Assembly (NCBI GenBank): GCA_902801415.1
Contig: CADCIK010000012.1
Span: 1 to 42,705, forward strand
Reading direction: 5' to 3'
Length of the DNA stretch: 42,705 nucleotides
From: an uncultured Lachnospiraceae bacterium
GTDB lineage: Bacteria; Bacillota; Clostridia; Lachnospirales; Lachnospiraceae
Positions 1 through 7,887 of this stretch are shown in pieces. How positions within the stretch are numbered: position 1 is the first letter of the stretch; every line of letters starts with the position of its first letter. The position numbers were made by a program, and so were the translations under genes. The notes beneath the pieces are model-generated. The model made no database searches, was not told the DNA's origin, and worked only from the letters and a program-made list of their open reading frames with translations.

Positions 1-1
1 A

Positions 2-823
2 GGCTATATGCCCGGCCGTGAAGTCGTCATCCTCGGTTCCGGTGATATCGGACTGATCATGGCAAGACGTATGACCTTTGAAGGCGCGATCGTCAAGGTC
101 GTTGCAGAGCTGATGCCTTTCTCCGGCGGTCTGAAGAGAAATATCGTTCAGTGTCTGGATGACTACGGCATTCCGCTCAAGCTCTCCCACACAGTTGTGG
201 ACATCGAGGGCAAGGAGCGCGTGAGCGCTGTTACCATCGCGGAAGTCGGCCCCGATATGAAGCCGATCCCCGGAACGGAAGAGAGATATACCTGCGACAC
301 ACTGCTTCTTTCCACAGGTCTGATCCCTGAGAACGAGCTGTCCAGAAACGCAGGTGTCTCCATTAACCCTGTTACCAACGGCCCTGTTGTCAACGAGATC
401 CTCGAGACCAGCATCCCCGGCGTTTTTGCATGCGGCAACGTTCTGCATGTACATGACCTGGTTGACTATGTATCCGAGGAAGCGACCCGCGCAGGCGAGA
501 ACGCTGCCAAATACGTGCAGAACGGCTGCAAGGAACAGGATGGCGGCAGGATCATCCAGCTCAAGGCTACCGACGGCGCCCGCTACACGGTTCCCTGCAC
601 GATCAATCCTGAGAGAATGGATGATCTGCTCACCGTTCGTTTCCGTGTCGGCGCAGTCTTTAAAGATTCCTTCGTGAGCGTCTATTTTGACGACGAGCGC
701 GTGATGCACAAGAAGAAGAGGATCATGGCCCCCGGCGAGATGGAGCAGGTCATCCTGCAGAAGAAGAAGATCGGCGAGAAGCCGGATCTCAAGACCATAA
801 CGATCAAGATCGAAGCAGAGTAA
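2..823 (+). CDS. NAD(P)/FAD-dependent oxidoreductase, C-terminal part (5' end outside window)
   Basis: The reading frame is already open at the window edge, so the true start and N-terminal FAD-binding fold lie upstream; the first ATG at 8 is internal. The visible part opens with a Rossmann glycine motif (GSGDIG) that would bind NAD(P)H. It continues to a STGLIPEN segment typical of disulfide-reductase-like flavoproteins, then GVFACGN, the usual last FAD contact. The C-terminal ~100 residues are an added domain. The DUF1667 gene starts 16 bases downstream behind AAGGAGG. Flavoproteins paired with DUF1667 often sit in glycerol-3-phosphate dehydrogenase-like clusters, so electron transfer from such a substrate is possible, but nothing here proves the substrate. 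Confidence 0.85.
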   Translation, partial: GYMPGREVVILGSGDIGLIMARRMTFEGAIVKVVAELMPFSGGLKRNIVQCLDDYGIPLKLSHTVVDIEGKERVSAVTIAEVGPDMKPIPGTEERYTCDTLLLSTGLIPENELSRNAGVSINPVTNGPVVNEILETSIPGVFACGNVLHVHDLVDYVSEEATRAGENAAKYVQNGCKEQDGGRIIQLKATDGARYTVPCTINPERMDDLLTVRFRVGAVFKDSFVSVYFDDERVMHKKKRIMAPGEMEQVILQKKKIGEKPDLKTITIKIEAE

Positions 824-839
824 TACAAGGAGGCAGAAT

Positions 840-1205
840 ATGGAAAAGAGAAATCTTACATGTATCGGCTGCCCCATGGGCTGCCAGATCACTGTTGAGT
901 TCGAGGGCGAGGAAGTCTTCAGCGTAAAAGGCAATACCTGCGCGATCGGCGACAAATATGCCCGTCAGGAAGTCACACATCCTGAGCGCACAGTTACCTC
1001 CACAGTTGTGGTCGTAGGCGGTGCCAAGGAGAGAACCAGTGTCAAGACCAACGCGAATATCCCCAAGGATAAGATCTTCCAGTGCATGGAGGAGATCAAC
1101 AAGGTCCGTGCACAGGCTCCTCTGGCGATCGGTGATGTAGTTGTAAAAGACGTCTGCGGAACAGGCGTTGACGTTGTAGTCACCAAGAACTGCGAGATCG
1201 CATAA
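840..1205 (+). CDS. DUF1667 family cysteine-motif protein
   Basis: A 121-residue protein with an N-terminal cysteine cluster (C8, C11, C15 in TCIGCPMGC, and C34 in GNTCAIG) that could bind an iron-sulfur centre or zinc. The rest is a small beta-rich domain. This matches the DUF1667 family, normally encoded directly after NAD/FAD oxidoreductases of the GlpA type. The gene follows such a flavoprotein by 16 bases with a strong ribosome binding site and is closed by a terminator, so the two are co-transcribed. An electron-transfer subunit is the natural reading; the cofactor is inferred. Confidence 0.85.
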   Translation: MEKRNLTCIGCPMGCQITVEFEGEEVFSVKGNTCAIGDKYARQEVTHPERTVTSTVVVVGGAKERTSVKTNANIPKDKIFQCMEEINKVRAQAPLAIGDVVVKDVCGTGVDVVVTKNCEIA

Positions 1206-1240
1206 CCATCAAGTAGTATAAGCCGCAAGGTTTATCATAG

Positions 1241-1270
1241 AAAAGACTGCCGATCCGGCAGTCTTTTCTT
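1241..1270 (+). terminator. Intrinsic terminator after the DUF1667 gene
   Basis: AAAAGACTGCCG and CGGCAGTCTTTT form a 12 bp stem with a 3-base loop (ATC), followed by CTTT. The A-rich and T-rich flanks would let it act in both directions. Confidence 0.85.
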
Positions 1271-1350
1271 TATGGTATGCGTGCCATTTGTAATCAGAGC
1301 TATGCTTCAGATACAGTTGTCTTTTACATGGGCTTGTTTTTCCCGGAACG

Positions 1351-1385
1351 ACAACCTTTTCACAAGGTTGTTAAGATGATATAAT
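1351..1385 (+). promoter_or_regulatory. Candidate promoter with an inverted repeat over the -35 region
   Basis: A perfect TATAAT lies at 1380-1385, with TTTTCA (4 of 6 matches) 17 bases upstream at 1357-1362. The inverted repeat ACAACCTT/AAGGTTGT (1351-1358 and 1364-1371) covers the -35 box and could be an operator. It would drive the membrane protein gene at 1441. The rest of the gap after the DUF1667 terminator shows no gene. Confidence 0.5.
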
Positions 1386-1440
1386 CGGTGCATCGGAGGT
1401 TTGGCGACGATCCTCCATATTAAGAGGGAGGAATTTGCCA

Positions 1441-1953
1441 ATGGAGAAGTTGGTCTTTGACTACGATGTGTTTGAAAAAGGTGCCGGAAGGATCTATCAG
1501 ATTCTGATCTACTGCACACTGCCGGCGCTGTTCTTAGGGGTAGCGATGATCGCCATCATCAATTCTGGAGGTATGACACATTTCGGTGACTATCCGGATT
1601 GGGTCAAGATGATCTTTATGCTGATCGTTGCTATATATGTGGTGCCTTCGCTTTTTATCCTGCCCACTGTCTGGATGCTCCGCTCATGGAAGACCAGCGC
1701 GCTCAAGGAGAGCTATGTTTTGGCAGGCAAGAGATCGGTCGAGTACCACAAGATCGTGGAGAAGACTGTATCCGGAATGAAAGAAAACGTCTATGTCGCC
1801 ACTCAGATCAAGAAAGTGGAAGACGCAGGAAGAAAATACATCCTGAAGGGAAATATCAAGGAACAGGCGACCGGAATTGTGAGCGATGAGCTTGTGATCC
1901 CGAAGGCATATAAGAATATGGATAGCATTGCGAGAGCCGCAAGATACAGATAA
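1441..1953 (+). CDS. Uncharacterised two-helix membrane protein
   Basis: 170 residues, not recognised. Two hydrophobic segments (about residues 22-41 and 52-76) are followed by a charged cytoplasmic-type tail of ~90 residues. The ATG at 1441 is chosen because GGAGG at 1427-1431 sits 9 bases before it; an in-frame TTG at 1435 would be only 3 bases from that site. It has its own promoter candidate and precedes another unknown gene by 100 bases. The tail (KSYVLAGK-like stretch, then VYVATQIKKVEDAGRKYILKG) looks like a small beta domain, but no family can be named. Confidence 0.75.
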   Translation: MEKLVFDYDVFEKGAGRIYQILIYCTLPALFLGVAMIAIINSGGMTHFGDYPDWVKMIFMLIVAIYVVPSLFILPTVWMLRSWKTSALKESYVLAGKRSVEYHKIVEKTVSGMKENVYVATQIKKVEDAGRKYILKGNIKEQATGIVSDELVIPKAYKNMDSIARAARYR

Positions 1954-2053
1954 GGAATCGATCTGTTCAGGTGGCAAGGCACACGCCGTGAAAACGGATC
2001 AGACATAAGGGCGTTTGTAATCAGTCCAGGGGTATGAAAAGGGGAGCCGGAAT

Positions 2054-2650
2054 ATGGAAGATAAGAGCAGGTTTACGCTGGAAGATTGGGATGCGCCTGT
2101 ATACATCGGCGCGGATGAACTTCGGCACGCGCTGGTCCACATGCAGCTGGAGAATAAGGTGATCTATGGCTACCGGCTTTTGGATTACTCCGCGGTACAG
2201 CTCCCGGAATGGGACGACACGGAGGAAGAGGTATTGATCCCAGCCTTTGCCGCACTTTCAAGTCCACTGATCATCCTGTTCACAGACGGCACGCGCCTCG
2301 AGCTCTATATGCAGGATCAGTCGGTATTCCGTCTCTCTGTGAACCGGATCCCTCTTGACGCGATCAAGGAGGAAGTGACTGCGAATACGCTTGACCGCCT
2401 CTTTACCAGGACGATCGGAACTTCTATCGTCTTCATTGAAGTGCAGGTCACGGAGGACTTCCCTGAGATCGCCACGGACTACGAGGAGCAGTTTAAGAAG
2501 CAGACAGAGTTTATCGATTCGGTGCTGTTCTGCCTGGATTCGGGAGACGCGCTGGAGCTCTATTCCTGGGGCAGGAACGGAGAAGTGGATCTGCTCGATG
2601 AAAGCGGTGAGATCATAATGATCGGTATGAAAGAGTTTCTTGATAAATGA
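2054..2650 (+). CDS. Conserved-looking hypothetical protein, acidic cytoplasmic
   Basis: 198 residues without signal peptide or membrane helix, acidic, with alternating hydrophobic strands that suggest a compact alpha/beta protein. Not recognised. A GGGGAG ribosome binding site lies 7-8 bases before the ATG at 2054. It may be co-transcribed with the membrane protein gene upstream (100-base gap, no terminator seen) and ends at a strong terminator. Confidence 0.75.
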   Translation: MEDKSRFTLEDWDAPVYIGADELRHALVHMQLENKVIYGYRLLDYSAVQLPEWDDTEEEVLIPAFAALSSPLIILFTDGTRLELYMQDQSVFRLSVNRIPLDAIKEEVTANTLDRLFTRTIGTSIVFIEVQVTEDFPEIATDYEEQFKKQTEFIDSVLFCLDSGDALELYSWGRNGEVDLLDESGEIIMIGMKEFLDK

Positions 2651-2664
2651 TCCGCAAGATACTG

Positions 2665-2696
2665 AAAACTGCCGCTTGGTAAGCGGCAGTTTTTTT
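2665..2696 (+). terminator. Intrinsic terminator between convergent genes
   Basis: AAAACTGCCGCTT and AAGCGGCAGTTTT form a 13 bp stem with loop GGT, followed by a run of seven or more T. It lies between the plus gene ending at 2650 and the minus gene ending at 2721; the A-rich left arm suggests it also works on the minus strand. Confidence 0.9.
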
Positions 2697-2720
2697 GAGC
2701 AATTATCAATATGGAACAGA

Positions 2721-3230
2721 TCAGTGCTTCTCGAGACGCGTATAGATCCAGTAAGCGCCCATGGTCTGGCCGGGATCGTCGGTGACGTCGTCGTTCAGGT
2801 ACTCAGCCAGGAGCGGTGAAATAGATGAGGCATCCCAGTTGTCAGCAGATGCAACACTGTCGTACTCGATCTCGGCGTACCAGAATTCAGTGGGAAGCCC
2901 CTCGTCGACATGGTTGACTTCCAGCTTATTGCCGTCGGGCAGCCCGTAGGTACGGCGGACTTTGGGAATCAGGGGAAGTCCTATGAGATCCTCAAGCTCC
3001 CGAAACTTGTCGGCTGAGATGTCCATCTCAATCTCTTTTCGAACAAGGCCGGTGCCGGATTTAAAGCAGAGGATGTACTCAGTATCACCGCCGGTCATAG
3101 CTTCCTCGCGGATCCGGACAGTGGGACGGACGTTAATATATCCCTGGCGCATACTCTGCTCGTAAAGAACAGGAAGGCCGAGCTCCTCCGGCGGCCAGTC
3201 GCTGACCATCCATTTTCTTTCTATTTCCAT
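2721..3230 (-). CDS. CYTH domain protein (triphosphate-tunnel fold)
   Basis: 169 residues beginning MEIERKW, the ExExK-type signature of CYTH/triphosphate tunnel metalloenzymes. Basic and acidic residues recur on successive strands (RQGYI, TVRIREE, CFKSG, RKEIEMDI, VRRTYG, LEVNHVDEG, EIEYDS), as expected for a tunnel that binds a triphosphate with metal ions. Start at 3230 is preferred over an upstream in-frame ATG (3266) because AAGGAGGT (3238-3245, minus strand) lies 7 bases before it. Bacterial members hydrolyse inorganic triphosphate or have unknown substrates; adenylate cyclase activity is less likely without further evidence. It is a single gene, divergent from the acyltransferase gene. 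Confidence 0.85.
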   Translation of the reverse strand: MEIERKWMVSDWPPEELGLPVLYEQSMRQGYINVRPTVRIREEAMTGGDTEYILCFKSGTGLVRKEIEMDISADKFRELEDLIGLPLIPKVRRTYGLPDGNKLEVNHVDEGLPTEFWYAEIEYDSVASADNWDASSISPLLAEYLNDDVTDDPGQTMGAYWIYTRLEKH

Positions 3231-3318
3231 GGTGATTACCTCCTTGTGAAGGGCTTGCGATGTCAAAATACTGAGCCCTGCAGTTTCATTATACTGTAAC
3301 AGCTAAGGAATTTGTACT

Positions 3319-4131
3319 ATGTATAAAAATGAGAGTAACAACAGGCGTCTTGCACTGCTCGACAGCCTGCGGGGCATCACTTTGATCAGCATGATCCTGT
3401 ATCATGCCTGCTGGGATGCCGTCTATATAATAGGAGCTGACTGGTCCTGGTACAGAAGCCGCAGCGGATTTATATGGCAGCAGAGCATCTGCTGGACCTT
3501 TATACTGTTGTCCGGTTTCTGCATCCCATTCTCAAAAAGGCTTTTGCGAAGAGGACTGACGGTCTTTGGCGCCGGCGCGCTGGTCATGCTTGTCACGAAT
3601 CTGGTCTTGCCGGAAGACAGGGTCATTTTCGGCGTTCTGACTCTCATCGGATCCTGTATGCTTCTCATGATCCCCGTGCGCGCAGTGTCGGGCAATGGAA
3701 GCGGACAAGCGGGGATCAAATTGCTCATTTTTGCTGCCCTGTTTATTTTTTGCAGAGACATTAACAGCGGTGTGGTCGGAACGGGACTTCTGCACCGTAT
3801 CCTGCCTGTGATCCCGCATATTACCGCTGCGCTGCCGGAAACACTTTACAGAAATCTCTTTACGGCTTACCTGGGGTTTCCGCCGCCGAGTTTTTATTCA
3901 ACGGATTATTTCTCGCTGATCCCCTGGGCTTTTCTGTATCTGTGCGGATATGAGCTGCACCGAATCGCGAGAGAGAAGGGCGTACTGGCGTCGCAGGTTT
4001 TTAAAAAGGAGATCAGGCCCTTATCGTTTTTGGGACGAAACTCCCTGACGATCTATCTTTTGCACCAGCCGGTGCTCTACGGGCTGGTTCTGCTTATACA
4101 GTGCGGCAACTTGAGAAATCCTGCCAAATAG
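3319..4131 (+). CDS. DUF1624/HGSNAT-type membrane acyltransferase
   Basis: 270 residues with about seven hydrophobic segments. The N-terminal LLDSLRGITLISMILYHACWD matches the start of the DUF1624 / heparan-alpha-glucosaminide N-acetyltransferase catalytic family, in which a histidine in the first helices takes part in transferring an acyl group across the membrane. A C-terminal FLGRNSLTIYLLHQPVLYG stretch is also typical of membrane acyltransferases. The substrate is unknown; a surface sugar or lipid is likely for a Gram-positive cell. AAGGA lies 10 bases before the ATG. The promoter of the next gene overlaps its 3' end. Confidence 0.8.
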   Translation: MYKNESNNRRLALLDSLRGITLISMILYHACWDAVYIIGADWSWYRSRSGFIWQQSICWTFILLSGFCIPFSKRLLRRGLTVFGAGALVMLVTNLVLPEDRVIFGVLTLIGSCMLLMIPVRAVSGNGSGQAGIKLLIFAALFIFCRDINSGVVGTGLLHRILPVIPHITAALPETLYRNLFTAYLGFPPPSFYSTDYFSLIPWAFLYLCGYELHRIAREKGVLASQVFKKEIRPLSFLGRNSLTIYLLHQPVLYGLVLLIQCGNLRNPAK

Positions 4132-4139
4132 TGTATAGT
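4111..4139 (+). promoter_or_regulatory. Candidate promoter for the VTT gene and tetR
   Basis: TTGAGA (4111-4116) and TATAGT (4134-4139) with a 17-base spacer, each 5 of 6 to consensus. It overlaps the stop codon of the acyltransferase gene and leaves a leader of about 95 bases. The leader contains ATGCGTA (4140-4146) and its complement TACGCAT (4208-4214), which could pair. Confidence 0.6.
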
Positions 4140-4238
4140 ATGCGTAATTAACGTAAAGAAATTGTAAACTTTATGGCTGCGTAAACGGCGGATCCTGTAC
4201 GGGTGGATACGCATTAGTCAGTGATAGAGAATTAATAT

Positions 4239-4946
4239 ATGGATATTAGGGAAAACAGCTTTTGGTATAAGCTAAAAGAGAAGCTGATCCCTGTTCTGGC
4301 GGTTATTGTTGTTGGTATACTTGTGTGGATCGCGTTCGGAAATAAAATTCCGGGGCTCATTCCCCTTCTCAAAGAAGGAGATAGTCAGAAGATCGCAGAT
4401 TATCTGTCCCAGGAAACCGGGATCAAGGGCATCATTGCGGTCATTTTACTTCAGGGGATCCAGGTCGCAAGTATAGTAATGCCCGGAATGGCGATCCAGG
4501 TAGCCGCGGGCCTGATCTACGGATGGCTCGAGGGTTTCTTGATGTGCTATTTTGGATTTGTGCTTTCTAACTGGCTCATTTTCATTTTTGCCAGGAGAAT
4601 GGGAAGCGACCGCATCAAAGATGTATCGATGAGCAAGACGAGCCAGTGGCTGATGGAAAAGCTCAACGGCACCAAACCGCAGTTTATGGTGGTGATCGCC
4701 AACATGGTGCCGGCCATCCCGAACGGCGTGATTCCGTTTATCGCGGCCAAGACCACGATCACGGCCAAAGAGTATGTAAAGGCTGTTGCCATGGGCAGCT
4801 GGCTGCAGATCCTGACTTCCTGTATGGCAGGTCAGTTCATCATAAGGGGACAATGGCTGTTTACGGGACTTGCGATCGCATTCCAGTGCCTTGTGATCGT
4901 CGTGATCCTTTGGCAGAAAGAGTGGTTCCTGAACCGGATCAGGTAA
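4239..4946 (+). CDS. VTT-domain (TVP38/TMEM64, DedA-related) membrane protein
   Basis: 235 residues, five to six hydrophobic segments. The central part carries the VTT/SNARE-associated pattern: VMPGMAIQVAAGLIYGWLEGF, then FARRMG, then a NMVPAIPNGVIPFIAAKTTI re-entrant-helix segment. Members of this superfamily act as lipid scramblases or undecaprenyl-phosphate and phospholipid flippases; the exact substrate here is unknown. The stop codon lies 25 bases before the tetR start and the two genes probably share a transcript, which hints at a membrane or envelope stress context. Confidence 0.8.
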   Translation: MDIRENSFWYKLKEKLIPVLAVIVVGILVWIAFGNKIPGLIPLLKEGDSQKIADYLSQETGIKGIIAVILLQGIQVASIVMPGMAIQVAAGLIYGWLEGFLMCYFGFVLSNWLIFIFARRMGSDRIKDVSMSKTSQWLMEKLNGTKPQFMVVIANMVPAIPNGVIPFIAAKTTITAKEYVKAVAMGSWLQILTSCMAGQFIIRGQWLFTGLAIAFQCLVIVVILWQKEWFLNRIR

Positions 4947-4971
4947 AGGCGTGCAGCAAAAGGAGTACAGT

Positions 4972-5538
4972 GTGCAGGAAGAACGAAAAGACGTCGGGCT
5001 TGCCCTTGCGGAAAGCCTGAAAGATCTGGTACAGAGAGTACCGTTTGAAAAGATAACGATCAAGCAGATCACGGATGGAGCGGGCGTCATCCGTGTCACT
5101 TTTTATAATCATTTTCAGGACAAATATGACCTGCTCGGATTTATTGTCCGCAGGGAGATCCTGGAGCCGGTAGGTATTCTGCTGGGGAACAGTATGTACA
5201 AGGAGGCGCTCACTCTGATCTTCTCCAATCTCAAAAAGGACAGAGCATTTTACGAGAGAGCAGTGCGGATCGAAGGCCAGAATTCCTTCGAGGAGATCAC
5301 AGAGGAGTGCATCTATGAACTTCTTATGAAACTTTTCAGTGAGAAAAGCAGCGGCAGGCCGCATCCCAAACACCCCTGGCTCACTGTGGATTCGCTCGCA
5401 AGGTACTACGCCAGATCCATGAACTTTGTGGTGATCTATTGGATCCGGTCCGGTATGACGGTTTCGCCGGAGGAAGTAGCCAATGTTTATGAGTATGTAG
5501 TCACAAGATCTCTGTGGGATGTTCTTGAGGAATTGTAA
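4972..5538 (+). CDS. TetR/AcrR family regulator (DhaS-like C-terminal domain)
   Basis: 188 residues. The N-terminal helix-turn-helix (FEKITIKQITDGAGV then TFYNHFQDKYDLL) is a clear TetR DNA-binding domain. The remainder resembles the TetR C-terminal domain found with YfiR/DhaS-like regulators. The GTG at 4972 is chosen because AAAGGAG (4959-4965) precedes it at 6 bases; an upstream GTG at 4951 would add seven residues but has a poor ribosome binding site. An operator-like palindrome lies 18 bases after the stop, before the MMPL gene. The natural inference is repression of the MMPL/heptad-protein module by a ligand-responsive regulator. Confidence 0.85.
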   Translation: MQEERKDVGLALAESLKDLVQRVPFEKITIKQITDGAGVIRVTFYNHFQDKYDLLGFIVRREILEPVGILLGNSMYKEALTLIFSNLKKDRAFYERAVRIEGQNSFEEITEECIYELLMKLFSEKSSGRPHPKHPWLTVDSLARYYARSMNFVVIYWIRSGMTVSPEEVANVYEYVVTRSLWDVLEEL

Positions 5539-5555
5539 GTTCAACAATCTGACGG

Positions 5556-5581
5556 TTTTGTCTACGTACAGATAGACAAAA
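5556..5581. promoter_or_regulatory. 26 bp palindrome, probable TetR operator
   Basis: Perfect 9-base arms TTTTGTCTA (5556-5564) and TAGACAAAA (5573-5581) flank an 8-base spacer. Size and symmetry fit a TetR dimer-binding site next to its own gene. No strong promoter is evident on top of it; TTGAAC (5603-5608) with TATTTT (5626-5631), 17 bases apart, is a weak candidate just downstream. Confidence 0.65.
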
Positions 5582-5615
5582 GCCCCCATTTGTATATCAG
5601 CTTTGAACAGCGTCA

Positions 5616-5651
5616 AAGGATTGAATATTTTCATATTCAGTCCTTTTTTTT
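5616..5651 (+). terminator. Strong intrinsic terminator between tetR and the MMPL gene
   Basis: AAGGATTGAATAT pairs with ATATTCAGTCCTT (13 positions, one G-U) around loop TTTC, followed by eight T. It ends the tetR transcript. Because it lies between the palindrome and the MMPL start, it could also act as an attenuator in the MMPL leader. Confidence 0.9.
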
Positions 5652-5686
5652 ATACTCATTGGCAGTGAAAGGAAAGGAGAGATCAT

Positions 5687-7759
5687 TTGATCATGAAGAG
5701 TTTTGGTAATGTTGTGGTCAAATTCAGACACTTGATCATGGCCCTTGCCCTGGTACTTATGGTTCCCGCCGTATGGGGATATCTGCACACACGTGTGAAT
5801 TACGATATTTTGACCTATCTGCCTGACAGCATTGAGACTATTCAGGGACAGAATATCCTGATGGATGACTTCGGGACAGGCGCGATCACAATGCTGATCG
5901 TGGAGGACAAGGAGGACAAAGACATTGTTGCTCTCAAACATGAGATCGAGAAGGTCGAACATGTAAAACGGGTTCTCTGGTACGACAGCTTTGCGGATAT
6001 CACAGTTCCCAAGGAAATGCTTCCGCAGAAAGTCAGGGACGCGTTTATTAATGGAAACGCCACTATGCTGGCTGTGATCTATGACTCTTCGACATCATCC
6101 GATGAGACTATGGACGCTGTGACCGAAATCAGAAAGGTCCTGGACAGCGGATGCTATCTGCAGGGTATGTCGGCGGTCATCACCGATACAAAGGATCTCG
6201 CGGAGGCAGAGGAACCCATCTACGTGGCTCTTGCTGTCCTGCTGGCTTCGATCGTACTGGCGCTGAGCATGGATACATTCCTTGCGCCGGTATTCTTCCT
6301 TCTTTCTATCGGAATTGCGATTATATATAATCTGGGTTCCAATTACTTCTTTGGTGAAGTATCTTATATTACAAAGGCACTGGCAGCTGTACTGCAGCTG
6401 GGCGTCACAATGGACTACTCGATCTTTTTGTGGCACAGCTTTAAGGAAAATGAGAAGAAGTTTGAGGACAACAAGGAGGCTATGGCAGTCGCGATCAATG
6501 AGACCCTCAAATCCGTAGTCGGATCTTCCGTGACGACCATTGCCGGCTTTGCGGCGCTGTGCTTTATGACTTTCCGGTTTGGACTGGACGTCGGCCTGGT
6601 CATGATGAAGGGCGTCGCGCTCGGCGTAATCTGCTGCGTCACAGTATTGCCTTCCATGATCCTTGCCTTTGAAAAGCCGATCGAGAAGACAAGGCATAAG
6701 CCTTTCCTCCCGACTTTCGAGAAGATCCCTGCTTTCGTACAGAAGCACAACAAAGCGATCTTCCTCATATTCCTTCTTGCCTGGATCCCCGCGATCTACG
6801 GTTATACGCATTACGATATCTATTACGATATCATTCAGACGCTGCCCAAGGACCTTCCTTCCATGGTGGCCAGCCAAAAGATGGAAGATACCTTCAGTAT
6901 GAACAACACGCTGATGATCCTCGCGGACGCGGATCTGGACGCCAAGTCCGGTGACAGGATGGCTGCAGAGATCAAGAACCTGGACGGAGTAAAGAGCGTC
7001 ATCTCCCTTGACAGCTTTATGGGAGAGGGAATCCCCAGAGAGATCCTTCCCGAGGAAGTGACGGACGTCCTGTACGGAGGCGGCTACCAGCTGATGCTGG
7101 TCGCCAGCGAATATGTGACAGCAACTGATGAGGTCAATCAGCAGATCGACGCGATCAATGAGATCATCCACCGCTATGACGAGAAGGCCATGCTGATCGG
7201 CGACGCGCCTTGCACCAAGGATCTGATCTCGATCTCCAACCACGACTTCAATGTCGTCAACTGGGCTTCGATCGGTATCATCGCGGCGATCATCATGTTC
7301 GTCTTTATGTCGCTGAGTCTTCCCGTGCTGCTTGTTCTTGTCATCGAGTGCGCGATCTTCATCAACCTGGGACTGGCCTATTACACAGGCACATCGCTTC
7401 CTTTTATCGCATCGATCGTCATCGGTACGATCCAGCTGGGTTCTACTGTTGACTACGCGATCCTGATGACCAGCAGATACCAGGTGGAGAGAGCATCCGG
7501 AAAAGACAGGAACGAGGCGGTCCTGATCGCCCATAAGACCTCGATCCGGAGTATTGTTATCAGCGCGATGTCCTTCTTTGCGTCCACGTTCGGCGTGGGC
7601 ATGTATTCGGGGATTTCCGTCATCTCTTCTCTGTGTATGCTGATGGCGAGAGGCGCTCTGATCAGTATGGTGACAGTTGTATTCGCGCTCCCTTCGGTCC
7701 TGCTGCTGTTTGATCCGCTTATTGTAAGGACCAGCCGCGGATTTGCGCGTAAGCAATGA
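5687..7759 (+). CDS. MMPL-family RND permease
   Basis: 690 residues in two homologous halves: one helix (about 17-35), a large extracellular loop (~36-170), five more helices, then the same order again from ~350. The repeated proton-relay motif is GVTMDYSIF (D243-Y244) and GSTVDYAIL (D589-Y590), diagnostic of MMPL/HAE3-type transporters driven by the proton gradient. Start: TTG at 5687 lies 7 bases after AAGGAG (5674-5679); ATG at 5693 is 13 bases away, so TTG is preferred, adding two residues. It is followed by a secreted heptad-repeat protein, probably its extracytoplasmic partner. The substrate is not readable from sequence; lipids or amphiphiles are typical for the family. Confidence 0.92.
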   Translation: MIMKSFGNVVVKFRHLIMALALVLMVPAVWGYLHTRVNYDILTYLPDSIETIQGQNILMDDFGTGAITMLIVEDKEDKDIVALKHEIEKVEHVKRVLWYDSFADITVPKEMLPQKVRDAFINGNATMLAVIYDSSTSSDETMDAVTEIRKVLDSGCYLQGMSAVITDTKDLAEAEEPIYVALAVLLASIVLALSMDTFLAPVFFLLSIGIAIIYNLGSNYFFGEVSYITKALAAVLQLGVTMDYSIFLWHSFKENEKKFEDNKEAMAVAINETLKSVVGSSVTTIAGFAALCFMTFRFGLDVGLVMMKGVALGVICCVTVLPSMILAFEKPIEKTRHKPFLPTFEKIPAFVQKHNKAIFLIFLLAWIPAIYGYTHYDIYYDIIQTLPKDLPSMVASQKMEDTFSMNNTLMILADADLDAKSGDRMAAEIKNLDGVKSVISLDSFMGEGIPREILPEEVTDVLYGGGYQLMLVASEYVTATDEVNQQIDAINEIIHRYDEKAMLIGDAPCTKDLISISNHDFNVVNWASIGIIAAIIMFVFMSLSLPVLLVLVIECAIFINLGLAYYTGTSLPFIASIVIGTIQLGSTVDYAILMTSRYQVERASGKDRNEAVLIAHKTSIRSIVISAMSFFASTFGVGMYSGISVISSLCMLMARGALISMVTVVFALPSVLLLFDPLIVRTSRGFARKQ

Positions 7760-7783
7760 GCCATGCACGGACGGAGAAAAAGA

Positions 7784-7814
7784 CATACGCCGGGTGCTTG
7801 CACACGGGCGTATG
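7784..7814 (+). other. Intercistronic hairpin
   Basis: CATACGCC and GGCGTATG form an outer stem, with GTGC/GCAC able to pair inside. No real T-run follows, so it looks like an mRNA-processing or stability element or a weak attenuator between the permease and rod genes. Confidence 0.5.
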
Positions 7815-7854
7815 GATTTTGAACCTGTCGGCATGGATCGTTAAGATAGAATGA

Positions 7855-7885
7855 GATATTAAGGAGATATTAAGGAGATAAAGGA
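7855..7885 (+). promoter_or_regulatory. Tandemly duplicated ribosome binding site
   Basis: The 11-mer GATATTAAGGA occurs twice head to tail (7855-7865 and 7866-7876), giving two AAGGAG sites, and an AAAGGA follows near 7881. The second AAGGAG (7872-7877) lies 10 bases before the ATG at 7888. Confidence 0.7.
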
Positions 7886-7887
7886 TC

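Noticed and set aside
3231..3318. Minus-strand TATAAT at 3293-3288 as the CYTH gene promoter
   Set aside because: No acceptable -35 hexamer is found 16-18 bases away.
6095..7834. Long minus-strand open frame across the MMPL gene (579 codons)
   Set aside because: Antisense shadow: rich in Arg, His, Asp and Gln without any domain, while the plus strand encodes a clear permease.
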